Positions 52,759 to 61,389 of a DNA stretch of 64,000 bases are shown in pieces. Origin of the DNA: CAZNLH01 sp964573995 (lineage in GTDB: Bacteria; Gemmatimonadota; CAZMKB01; CAZNLH01); contig CAZNLH010000013.1 of NCBI GenBank assembly GCA_964573995.1, positions 11,941-75,940 on the forward strand, in the 5' to 3' direction. The notes beneath the pieces were generated by a model. It made no database searches. It was not told the origin of the DNA and was given only the letters and a program-made list of their open reading frames with translations. Both the position numbers and the translations under genes were made by a program. The first letter of the stretch is position 1; every line of letters begins with the position of its first letter.

Positions 52759-54552
52759 CTACTCCCGGACGGAGAGGACGGCCATGAAGGCCTCCTGGGG
52801 GATCTCGACCGAGCCTACGCGCTTCATCCGCTTCTTCCCCGCCTTCTGCTTCTCGAGGAGTTTCCGCTTGCGGGTGACGTCGCCGCCGTACAACTTGGCC
52901 GTGACGTTCTTGCGGAGCGGCGGTATCCGCTCCCGGGCGATGACCCGACCGCCGAGCGAGGCCTGGATCACGACCTCGAACATCTGTCTCGGGATCTCCT
53001 CCCGTAGCCTCCCGATCAGTTTCCTCCCCCACCGGTCGGCCAGGTTGCGGTGGACGATCAGCGATAGGGCGTCGAGGACCTTGCCGTTGATCAGGATGTC
53101 GAGCCGGACCAGGTCGGACTCCCGGTATCCTGTGAACTCGTAGTCGAGCGAGGCGTAGCCCTGGCTCATCGATTTGAGCCGGTCGTAGAAGTCGGTGATG
53201 ATCCCGGCGAGGGGGATCTCGTACTCGAGGACTACGCGGGCCGGGTCGGGGTAAGCCATGCGGACGAAATCGCCCCGCTTCTCCCGGCAGAGTTTCATCA
53301 CGTTCCCCATGTATTTCACCGGCGTGATGACATGCACCCGGACATATGGTTCCTCGACGGCGTCGATCCTGCTGCGCTCCGGCATCTCGTCGATCCGCCG
53401 GACGTCGACCTCCGTCCCGTCCTTCAGGCGGACCCTGTAACGGACCGTCGGGACGGTGGTCACCAGGCCGAGACCGTACTCCCGGCTCAGGCGCTCCTGG
53501 ATGATCTCCATGTGGAGCATCCCGAGGAAGCCACACCTGAAGCCGAACCCGAGCGCACTTGACGACTCGGGCTCGAACCGGAACGAGGCGTCGTTCAGGT
53601 TCAGTTTCTCGAGGGCTGCCTTGAGTGGCATGTACCCATCGTTATCGGTCGGGTAGAGGCTGCAGTAGACCATCGGCTTCACCTCGCGGTAGCCGTGCAG
53701 GGGCTCGGTCGGCGCACCGTCGTCCATCACGGTGTCGCCGACCTTGATATCAGCCAGGTCGCGGATCGACGCGACAAGGTAACCGACGTCGCCGGTGTTT
53801 AACGCCTCCACCGGGATCTTCTCCATCCGGAAGATACCAACCTCGGTCACCTCGTGCCGGGCGCCGGTCGAGCGCAGCAGGATCTCCATACCCGGCCTCA
53901 GGGTGCCGTCTACGACCCGGAGGTAGGGGATCGCCCCGCGATAGGTGTCGAAGGTCGAGTCGAAGATGAGCGCCCGGAGCGGCGCCTCCGGGTCCCCGGT
54001 GGGCGGCGGGACCCGCTCGACGATCGCGCGGAGGACTGCCTCGATCCCCTCACCCCGCTTGGCACTGGCCAGGAGGACATCTTCTTGACGGCAGTCGAGG
54101 AGGTCAACCAGTTCCGCCCGGATCTCCTCCTTCCGGTTGTTCGGTAGGTCTATCTTGTTGATCACCGGAACGACGGCGAGGCCGCCCTCGAGGGCGAGCA
54201 GGAGGTTGCTCATCGTCTGGGCCTCGATCCCCTGGACGGCGTCGACCAACAGGAGAGCCCCCTCGCACGCGGCCAGGCTGCGGGAGACCTCGTAGTTGAA
54301 ATCGACGTGGCCTGGCGTATCGATCAGGTTGAGCCGGTAGGCAGTCCCGTCCTCAGCCCGGTAGTCCAGCCGGATTGGGTGGGACTTGATCGTGATCCCC
54401 CGCTCGCGCTCGAGGTCCATGTCGTCGAGGACCTGGTCGCGCATCTCTCGAGGAGTCAGAGTGCCGGTCGCCTCAAGGAGCCGGTCTGCGAGGGTCGACT
54501 TCCCGTGGTCGATGTGGGCAATGATGCAGAAGTTTCTGGTGTTTCGGGACAT
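52759..54552 (-). CDS. lepA: LepA (EF4), ribosome-associated GTPase
   Basis: The 597-residue protein has normal length. The start ATG 54552 gives MSRNTRNFCIIAHIDHGKST, the classic beginning; the open frame goes on 52 codons upstream without support. GTPase motifs are AHIDHGKST, DTPGHVDF and NKIDLP; the LepA-specific C-terminal domain with KKRMKRVGSVEIPQEAFMAVL is present. LepA/EF4 acts on ribosomes, by back-translocation or in initiation and assembly. The gene looks GC-rich at third positions, with a long shadow frame on the same strand, perhaps codon bias. Confidence 0.97.
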   Translation of the reverse strand: MSRNTRNFCIIAHIDHGKSTLADRLLEATGTLTPREMRDQVLDDMDLERERGITIKSHPIRLDYRAEDGTAYRLNLIDTPGHVDFNYEVSRSLAACEGALLLVDAVQGIEAQTMSNLLLALEGGLAVVPVINKIDLPNNRKEEIRAELVDLLDCRQEDVLLASAKRGEGIEAVLRAIVERVPPPTGDPEAPLRALIFDSTFDTYRGAIPYLRVVDGTLRPGMEILLRSTGARHEVTEVGIFRMEKIPVEALNTGDVGYLVASIRDLADIKVGDTVMDDGAPTEPLHGYREVKPMVYCSLYPTDNDGYMPLKAALEKLNLNDASFRFEPESSSALGFGFRCGFLGMLHMEIIQERLSREYGLGLVTTVPTVRYRVRLKDGTEVDVRRIDEMPERSRIDAVEEPYVRVHVITPVKYMGNVMKLCREKRGDFVRMAYPDPARVVLEYEIPLAGIITDFYDRLKSMSQGYASLDYEFTGYRESDLVRLDILINGKVLDALSLIVHRNLADRWGRKLIGRLREEIPRQMFEVVIQASLGGRVIARERIPPLRKNVTAKLYGGDVTRKRKLLEKQKAGKKRMKRVGSVEIPQEAFMAVLSVRE

Positions 54553-54631
54553 CGGGTCTCCAAGCGCACGCCATGCGCCCCTACGGCATTCACTGCACGC
54601 CGGGTTCCTTTCATTCGATTCCAGACAAGCC

Positions 54632-54683
54632 GGAATGACGTTAAACCGGACTGGTCGGAATGGGTATCCTTCCACGTCATTCC
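54632..54683. repeat. REP-like inverted repeat between lepA and priA
   Basis: GGAATGACGT (54632-54641) and ACGTCATTCC (54674-54683) are perfect 10-bp inverted copies. The flanks (TTCCAGACAAGCC before and CGCATGCGAATC after) look like the ends of extragenic palindromic repeats with a CGTCATTCC core that are seen in many genomes. With only one copy in the window, repeat status is inferred. Confidence 0.45.
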
Positions 54684-54767
54684 CGCATGCGAATCGCACC
54701 GGGAACAACGCTTCAACCGGAAGGTTTCATGCAAAGACGAACGAAGAATCCAGCAAACAGGTCGAAA

Positions 54768-57224
54768 TCACGAGAACGAAACAGGGTCCCTATCTATCAC
54801 CAACCTGACGCCCCGCCTCGCTCTATCTTTCATCCAGCCCATCAGATCCATGACGTGAGGGGAAGGGTCAAGACCAGGCTCCATCTTAAGGAGAAAGTGC
54901 CACCGAAAACTCCCCCTTACGCGTTCCACCAGGCAAGGCGCCGGCCCCACGAGAGCGGCCCTGCCGGATTCCCCCAAGGCCTCCAGCGATTTTCTAATTC
55001 TGTCGGCCCCTCCGGTTACCGCCTCGATCACCTGGTCCCTCGTCCTCCCGGCCATGCTCACGTCGATCAGGCGGCTCAGCGGTGGATATGACGCCTCTAT
55101 TCTATCACGAATCTCCGCCTCTGCAAACGTTACGTAATCGAGCCCCTGCACGGCCTTTAATACCCTGTCATCGGGCATAAAGGTCTGAAGGACGACTTCT
55201 CCACCCTCTCCCGTCCTGCCGGACCTCCCCGCGACCTGCGCAAGGAGTTGAAAGGTCCGTTCTGCAGCCCTGAAATCCGGGATGTGCAGGGAGGCATCTG
55301 ATGAAATCACCCCGACAAGCGTTATCCCGGGAAAATCAAGACCCTTGGTTACCATCTGGGTCCCGAGCAATACGTCTACCTCCCTCTTGAGCACTTGCTG
55401 GAGGATCCTCCCGTGCGACCCGCGGGTCGCCGTGCTGTCCAGGTCCATCCGGGCGGTCCTGGCGCCGGGAAACAACCTTCCGAGTTCTTCTTCCACCTGC
55501 TCGGTACCAAGGCCTCTCAGGTCCAACCTGCCATCCTCGCATGAAGGGCAGACAGCCGGGAGTCCCTCCCGATGGAAACAGTAATGACAGATCAGCGCAC
55601 GCACCGACCTATGATATGTCAGGCTGATGTCACACTGGGTACACCTTGCCACCCATCCGCACTTTCTGCACTGGAGAAACGTCGAGTGCCCCCTTCGATT
55701 GAGAAATAGAATAGCCTGTTCTCCCTTTTCCATCCTGAGGGCCAGTTTCTCCCCCAGGACCCGGGAGATGAACCAGGATCCGGGCCACCTGGGAGCATCC
55801 CTCATATCCACGATTCTAACCCTGGGCGATCGCCGGAACAGGTACCGGTGCGGCATTTCCAAGTAGGTATAAATTCCCTGCCTCGTGGCATTCCAGTAAG
55901 ACTCCAGGGACGGAGTGGCGGACCCGAGCAGTACTATCGACCCGGTCATCTCCCCACGCTTGAGCGCTACCTCCCTGGCATGGTATCGGGGGGCCTCATC
56001 CTGTTTATATGACGTCTCATGTTCCTCATCCAGGATGATCAGGCCGAGGTCCTTCATGGGCAGGAAAACCGCAGACCTCGCTCCCACGGCGATCCTGTAA
56101 TCACCACTTCTGAGTCTCCTCCATACATCGTACCTTTCACCCTCCGACAGGCCACTGTGGAACAAGGCCACCGGGAGACTGAGTGCGGACCTCAGTCGAG
56201 ATACGATCTGCGGCGTGAGAGCAATCTCAGGTACCATGAGAATGGCGCTCCTCCCAGCGGCTATTATCCGCCTGATCGCCTCTATGTAGATTACGGACTT
56301 ACCACTGCCCGATACCCCGTGGAGGAGGAACACCTCCATTTGCTTCCTGCGGATCGACTCTCTTATTCTCTCGATAGCCGCTTCCTGTCCTCCAACAGGC
56401 GATATCTCTCCCCACCCTTCGCCAAAGACATCCATGGCTGCGGCGGAGGTATCCCTGAGTTCTTCCTCACCGCGCAACACAACCAGTCCCTTGGTCTCGA
56501 GAGCAGTAATGACTGACTTGCTGAAGCCGAATTCCTTCTGCAATGTGGCCAGAGGAAGTCGGCCGCCCGAGACATGGAGGAGGTCAAGGCACTCACGTTG
56601 CCTGGGAGACACGACCGTGGGCCCGGCTGTGGCCTCCAGCCCCCCCTTCACCACCACCACCTTCCTCTTCTTCACACCCACCCTGCCCGCGCCCATGTCC
56701 CTTTCAAGCCGGACTATACCTCGCGCGTCCAGGTCGGTTAGGGCCCGCCGGATATCACGCACAGGCCGCGACGTCATACGTCCGATCGACTCTGGAGTAC
56801 GTGGAGACGTCTCAATCAGACACTCTACAATGGCCCGCGCAGTCGGCCCCAACCTCCCCCCGGTAGCACCCGGCTCCACCAGTTGCGCCTTGAGGCTGCC
56901 CTTCTTCATCAGCCCTGGAGGCAACGCCGCTTTCAAGATGATCCCAAGGGGACAAAAGTAATAGGATGAGACCCAACGGCAGAGGTCGAGGATATGGTTG
57001 TCGAGCACGGGAGTCCTGTCCATCAGTTCCAGGATCTCCTTCACCCCTTTGACCGATGTCTCCTCGGCGAGCCCCACTACAATGGCCGTAAGGACCCTTC
57101 CCGAGAATGGCACCAGGACCCTCGAGCCCACCCCGAGGTCTCCCACCAACCGGGGAGGAATCCGGTACGTGAAGGTTCCCTGCAACGGTAAGGGTAATGA
57201 TACCTCGGCAAAGTTATCAGCCAT
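54768..57224 (-). CDS. priA: PriA, primosomal replication-restart helicase
   Basis: The 818-residue protein starts at ATG 57224 (MADNFAEVSLPLPL), which overlaps the preceding epimerase stop; the open frame extends 29 codons upstream. It has the 3'-DNA-binding domain, Walker A LHGVSGSGKSVIY, the DEEH box in LIILDEEHETSYKQD, and eight zinc cysteines in CRKCGWVARCTQC and CHYC...CPSC. PriA recognises stalled forks and reloads the replicative helicase. Length is slightly above the usual 730-ish residues. Confidence 0.96.
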   Translation of the reverse strand: MADNFAEVSLPLPLQGTFTYRIPPRLVGDLGVGSRVLVPFSGRVLTAIVVGLAEETSVKGVKEILELMDRTPVLDNHILDLCRWVSSYYFCPLGIILKAALPPGLMKKGSLKAQLVEPGATGGRLGPTARAIVECLIETSPRTPESIGRMTSRPVRDIRRALTDLDARGIVRLERDMGAGRVGVKKRKVVVVKGGLEATAGPTVVSPRQRECLDLLHVSGGRLPLATLQKEFGFSKSVITALETKGLVVLRGEEELRDTSAAAMDVFGEGWGEISPVGGQEAAIERIRESIRRKQMEVFLLHGVSGSGKSVIYIEAIRRIIAAGRSAILMVPEIALTPQIVSRLRSALSLPVALFHSGLSEGERYDVWRRLRSGDYRIAVGARSAVFLPMKDLGLIILDEEHETSYKQDEAPRYHAREVALKRGEMTGSIVLLGSATPSLESYWNATRQGIYTYLEMPHRYLFRRSPRVRIVDMRDAPRWPGSWFISRVLGEKLALRMEKGEQAILFLNRRGHSTFLQCRKCGWVARCTQCDISLTYHRSVRALICHYCFHREGLPAVCPSCEDGRLDLRGLGTEQVEEELGRLFPGARTARMDLDSTATRGSHGRILQQVLKREVDVLLGTQMVTKGLDFPGITLVGVISSDASLHIPDFRAAERTFQLLAQVAGRSGRTGEGGEVVLQTFMPDDRVLKAVQGLDYVTFAEAEIRDRIEASYPPLSRLIDVSMAGRTRDQVIEAVTGGADRIRKSLEALGESGRAALVGPAPCLVERVRGSFRWHFLLKMEPGLDPSPHVMDLMGWMKDRARRGVRLVIDRDPVSFS

Positions 57225-58248
57225 CGGCAGGCCAGAATTCCCTCTTCCGGACACCCAGACCCCATTCCCTTGGCAGGAGGATCTTCCCGTGTTCGACCGT
57301 GACACCGGCAAAGGGATCTTTGAGTAGCAAGAGATTGCCGTCGAGGTCTGCGTAATCTACCAGTGGTGAGATGTGGGCGGCGGCTGTAATGCCGATCGAA
57401 CTTTCAATCATGCAACCCACTATCACCTTGAGCCCGCACGCCCTCGCCACGTGTACCATCCGCAGCGCCTCCCATATTCCCCCGCACTTCACCAACTTGA
57501 TGTTTATCCCGTCCACCTTCCCCGCCAGTTTGGGGATATCCTCGGCAACCATGACGGACTCATCGACGAAGATCGGCAGAGGTGACTTCTCGTGCAGGAT
57601 CCCGTATCCCTCCAGGTCTCCGGCGTAGATCGGCTGCTCGATAAGTTCAACCCCGAGGTCCGCAAGCCGGTCAATCTTAGATATCGCCTCCGTGACGGTC
57701 CATGCGCCGTTGACATCGGCCCTTATCGGGCGATCCGTTACCTCCCGAACGGCGTGGATGATGTCCATATCGGAGTCGACTCCGAGTTTCACCTTCAGGA
57801 TCGGGAAATCCATGGCCTCCAGGGCCCGCTCCTTCATCAGGTACGGATCATCAATACCGAGGGTGAACGACGTCAGGGGGGTGGACGTCGGATCGAGCCC
57901 GAGGAAGCGGTACAACGGGACCTTGAGCCGCTTGCAGACCAGGTCATAAACCGCCATCATAACGGCCGACTTTGCAGCCCGGCTCTCGGGAATGAGGTCA
58001 TCGAGCCTCCGCCCGATCGCCTGGATCTCCATAGGGTTGATCTGAATACTATCCGATATCTTTTCTATCCCCTTTTGAACCAGTTCCGGGGTCTCTCCAA
58101 AGTATTCCGAAGGGGCCGCCTCACCCAGTCCGAACTCTCCACCATCCTCTACCCGGATCAACAGGTTCTCGAACCGGACGCCCTTGCTGCGGGATATCCG
58201 AAAGACCCTGTGTGTATTCAGTACCAGGAGAGAAGAAGTGATTTTCAC
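57217..58248 (-). CDS. Enolase-superfamily dipeptide epimerase (L-Ala-D/L-Glu type)
   Basis: The 343-residue protein of the muconate-lactonising subgroup has KxK catalytic lysines (Lys152, Lys154), metal ligands Asp178, Glu204 and Asp229, a second catalytic Lys251 and DLDG near the end, as in dipeptide epimerases that act on L-Ala-D-Glu from peptidoglycan. Substrate specificity is not proven; related members use other dipeptides. GTG 58248 is chosen as the start because it gives the family's N-terminus MKIT and has GGTGAAG upstream; a longer frame reaches ATG 58371 without a ribosome site. Confidence 0.85.
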   Translation of the reverse strand: MKITSSLLVLNTHRVFRISRSKGVRFENLLIRVEDGGEFGLGEAAPSEYFGETPELVQKGIEKISDSIQINPMEIQAIGRRLDDLIPESRAAKSAVMMAVYDLVCKRLKVPLYRFLGLDPTSTPLTSFTLGIDDPYLMKERALEAMDFPILKVKLGVDSDMDIIHAVREVTDRPIRADVNGAWTVTEAISKIDRLADLGVELIEQPIYAGDLEGYGILHEKSPLPIFVDESVMVAEDIPKLAGKVDGINIKLVKCGGIWEALRMVHVARACGLKVIVGCMIESSIGITAAAHISPLVDYADLDGNLLLLKDPFAGVTVEHGKILLPREWGLGVRKREFWPADG

Positions 58249-58451
58249 TGGTGCTTCACCCACTTTCCATTTGATTCCATCAATCCATGCCGACCCGATC
58301 AGCCTGCTCGTCTGAAGGCTCGTCCCTCGTTCCGCTCCTCGAAGGCCCTCCCGGGCCTCATCCAGAACCATTTACCATTTACATAGTTGAAAGAGACCCC
58401 CCGGTTTCCCACGCCTATTGCCCGGATGATACATCCCTCCGGCACACGTTC

Positions 58452-61319
58452 TCATCGTCGCGTTCCCAACACGCGGCGCAGGTAACGGCCCGTATATGAT
58501 CCAGGTGTATCGGCAACCTCTTCCGGAGATCCCGCCGCCACGATCAACCCCCCAGCATCACCACCTTCGGGTCCCAGGTCTATCACGTAATCGGCCGTCT
58601 TTACCACGTCGAGGTTGTGCTCGATCACGACGACCGTGTTTCCCCTGTCTACAAGTGCATGCAGGACCTTCAGGAGGATGTTCACATCATCGAAGTGCAG
58701 ACCTGTAGTCGGTTCGTCGAGTATGTAAAGGGTCCGTCCGGTCCCCACCTTGGATAATTCGGTCGACAACTTGATCCGCTGGGCCTCGCCCCCCGAGAGG
58801 GTGGTAGCCGGCTGGCCGAGGCGGATATAACCGAGACCCACTCCGGAGAGGACCTTGAGCCTCCTGCAAACCACCGGTATCACCTTGAAAAAGTTTAGCG
58901 CCTCGTCCACCGTCATGTCAAGTACATCGGCGATCGTCCTCCCCTTGTATACTACGTCGAGTGTCTCGCGGTTGTACCGCTTCCCCTTGCAGAGTTCACA
59001 CGGGACATAGACGTCCGGAAGAAAGTGCATTTCCACCTTCATCAGCCCCTCACCCCGGCACGCCTCACACCTGCCGCCCTTCAGGTTGAAACTGAACCTG
59101 CTCGCGGTGTACCCCCTGATCCTCGATTCGGGCAACATGGCGAAGAAGTCCCGGATTGGAGTGAACAGCCCGGTATACGTAGCGGGGTTGGATCTCGGGG
59201 TCCTTCCAATGGGTGACTGGTCTATCTCGATGACCTTGTCGATATGTTCAATCCCCTCTATCCGATCGTGCTCGCCGGGCACTCCCCTTGAACGATAGAA
59301 GTGAGCGGCAAGCGCCTGGTACAGGATGTCGTTGACCAGCGTACTCTTCCCCGATCCCGAGACCCCACAGACACAGATAAAGCACCCGAGGGGGAAAGAC
59401 ACCTCGATGTCCTTCAGGTTGTGCTCTCTGGCACCGATAATCCGTATCGAACAACCAGTCCCCCTTCGCCTTCCGGCAGGGATGGGAATCTTTGCCTCTC
59501 CCGCCAGGTACCGGCCGGTCAATGACTCTTTCTTCCCCATGATTTCCGGGAGCGGACCAGCCGCAACGATTCCACCCCCCTTCGCCCCCGCACCCGGTCC
59601 CAGGTCCACTATGAAATCAGCGGACCGGATTATACCCTCGTCGTGCTCTACGACCACTATCGTATTGCCCAGGTCACGCAGCCGGAAAAGGGTCTTCAGG
59701 AGGTTTTCGTTGTCCCGGTAATGGAGGCCGATGGACGGCTCGTCCAGGATATAGAGGACACCCACCAGGCTCGTCCCGATCTGAGTCGCGAGACGTATCC
59801 TCTGGGATTCTCCTCCGGCCAGGGTGGACGCCCTACGGTCAAGTGTCAGGTAACCGAGCCCCACTTCCTCGAGGAACTCGAGCCGCTCAATGATACCTCT
59901 CGTGATCGGCCTGGCTATCTCCCCCCGTGCCCCGGCGGGCTCAAACGACCGGAAGAACCCAAGGGCATCACTGATCGATAACGCCGAGACGTCAAAGATC
60001 GATCTCCCCTCGATCTTCACTGCGAGGCTCTCCTTCTTCAAACGGCTGCCGCCGCACGCGGGGCACGCGGCGCGCCGGACGTAGGCATCCATCCTCTCCC
60101 TTACCCCAGCCGATGCCGCCCCGCTGAACTTTCTCCTCAACCACTCGATAACGCCGGCAAATGGTTGGCGGTAAGTCAGCGTATGGCCACCCCTCCGATA
60201 ATCAAAGGTGATCTCCTCTTCACCGGAGCCGAGGAGGATTACTCTCCGGGTCCCCTCCGGGAGTTCCTTCCAGGGAGTATCGAGGCTGAAACCGTAGTGC
60301 CGGGCAAGGGAGGGGAGGACCGTGTCCTTCACCTGCCCCGTGGGCCTGCCCCATGGGAGGATCACACCTTCAAGGAGCGACTTAGCGGGGTCGCCCACTA
60401 CGAGATCCGGATCGATTTCCTTGTGAACCCCGAGACCATCGCACTCGGGGCAGGCTCCGTAGGGGCTGTTGAATGAGAATATCCTCGGCTCTATCTCGGG
60501 ATAGTTGATTCCGCAATTGACGCAGGCATACCGCTCACTGAAGATGAGGTCTTTCGTGGTCCCGGGGGCTCGATCACCTTCCGAATGGCCAAGGGGAGCC
60601 CCCTCACGAGCGACCTGTACCAGGCCATCTCCCATCCTCAGAGCAACCTCCACGGAACTGGAGATCCTTGAGCGAAAGCGCTCATGGCACGGTAGGCGAT
60701 CAATTACAAGTTCGATACTGTGCCGGGCGGTCTTCGAAAGGCGCGGCGGCCTGTTGACGTCGTATACCTCCCCGTCGACTCGTAGGCGTACGAACCCCTC
60801 CCCCCTCAATCTTCGAAACAGGTCCCGGTATTCGCCCTTCTTGCCCCGCACCAGCGGGGCCATTATCAGGATCTCACTATCGGGCGCCTCCTCGAGGATC
60901 GTATCTACGATCCTGTCCACCGACTGCCGGGCTATCGGCCTGCCACACCGGTAACAGAATGCCTCTCCGACACGGGCGAAGAGCAGCCTTAGATAATCGT
61001 ATATCTCCGTAACGGTCCCCACGGTGGACCTTGGATTGCGGGTGGCCTTGCGCTGATCAATCGCCACCGCCGGTGACAGCCCCTCTATTACATCGACATC
61101 GGGCCTTTCCATCACCCCCAAGAACTGCCTTGCATAAGTGGACAGGGACTCCACGTACCTTCGTTGTCCCTCGGCATATATGGTATCGAAGGCGAGGGAG
61201 GACTTCCCCGAGCCGGACAAGCCAGTAATCACGGTCAGGCTGTTCCTCGGAATCTCGAGGTCTATGCCCCTGAGATTGTGTTCCCTTGCTCCCCTTATGA
61301 CTAACATGTCACTGTCCAT
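58452..61319 (-). CDS. uvrA: UvrA, excinuclease ABC subunit A
   Basis: The 955-residue DNA-damage sensor is full length. It has two ABC modules with Walker A GLSGSGKSSLAF and GVSGSGKSTLVN, signatures LAGGESQRIRL and LSGGEAQRIKL, and the UvrA zinc modules (CVNCG...CPEC, CEAC...CELC). UvrA2 finds distorted DNA, loads UvrB, and leaves. A perfect hairpin (61331-61361) lies just before the ATG, and no good ribosome site is visible. A second Met four codons on is a possible alternative start. Confidence 0.97.
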   Translation of the reverse strand: MDSDMLVIRGAREHNLRGIDLEIPRNSLTVITGLSGSGKSSLAFDTIYAEGQRRYVESLSTYARQFLGVMERPDVDVIEGLSPAVAIDQRKATRNPRSTVGTVTEIYDYLRLLFARVGEAFCYRCGRPIARQSVDRIVDTILEEAPDSEILIMAPLVRGKKGEYRDLFRRLRGEGFVRLRVDGEVYDVNRPPRLSKTARHSIELVIDRLPCHERFRSRISSSVEVALRMGDGLVQVAREGAPLGHSEGDRAPGTTKDLIFSERYACVNCGINYPEIEPRIFSFNSPYGACPECDGLGVHKEIDPDLVVGDPAKSLLEGVILPWGRPTGQVKDTVLPSLARHYGFSLDTPWKELPEGTRRVILLGSGEEEITFDYRRGGHTLTYRQPFAGVIEWLRRKFSGAASAGVRERMDAYVRRAACPACGGSRLKKESLAVKIEGRSIFDVSALSISDALGFFRSFEPAGARGEIARPITRGIIERLEFLEEVGLGYLTLDRRASTLAGGESQRIRLATQIGTSLVGVLYILDEPSIGLHYRDNENLLKTLFRLRDLGNTIVVVEHDEGIIRSADFIVDLGPGAGAKGGGIVAAGPLPEIMGKKESLTGRYLAGEAKIPIPAGRRRGTGCSIRIIGAREHNLKDIEVSFPLGCFICVCGVSGSGKSTLVNDILYQALAAHFYRSRGVPGEHDRIEGIEHIDKVIEIDQSPIGRTPRSNPATYTGLFTPIRDFFAMLPESRIRGYTASRFSFNLKGGRCEACRGEGLMKVEMHFLPDVYVPCELCKGKRYNRETLDVVYKGRTIADVLDMTVDEALNFFKVIPVVCRRLKVLSGVGLGYIRLGQPATTLSGGEAQRIKLSTELSKVGTGRTLYILDEPTTGLHFDDVNILLKVLHALVDRGNTVVVIEHNLDVVKTADYVIDLGPEGGDAGGLIVAAGSPEEVADTPGSYTGRYLRRVLGTRR

Positions 61320-61330
61320 GCTGGAACAAT

Positions 61331-61361
61331 GGGGGGGCGATCATTCCCAGATCGCCCCCCC
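61331..61361 (-). terminator. Strong GC hairpin between the secreted-protein gene and uvrA
   Basis: A perfect 12-bp stem, GGGGGGGCGATC/GATCGCCCCCCC, with a 7-nt loop lies 28 bp past the stop of the secreted-protein gene and 11 bp upstream of the uvrA ATG. There is no T-tract. It probably ends the upstream transcript, and may also affect uvrA translation. Confidence 0.65.
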
Positions 61362-61389
61362 CTTGGAATCCTTCCCTGTTGGAGTAAGA

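Noticed and set aside
52715..53536. 273-codon minus-strand frame inside lepA
   Set aside because: Arg/Pro/Gly-rich shadow in another frame of lepA, explained by GC-rich third positions.
52759..54552. Idea that lepA was recently transferred because of its GC-rich codons
   Set aside because: Composition was judged by eye only, and highly expressed genes can differ in bias; codon statistics and a tree would be needed.
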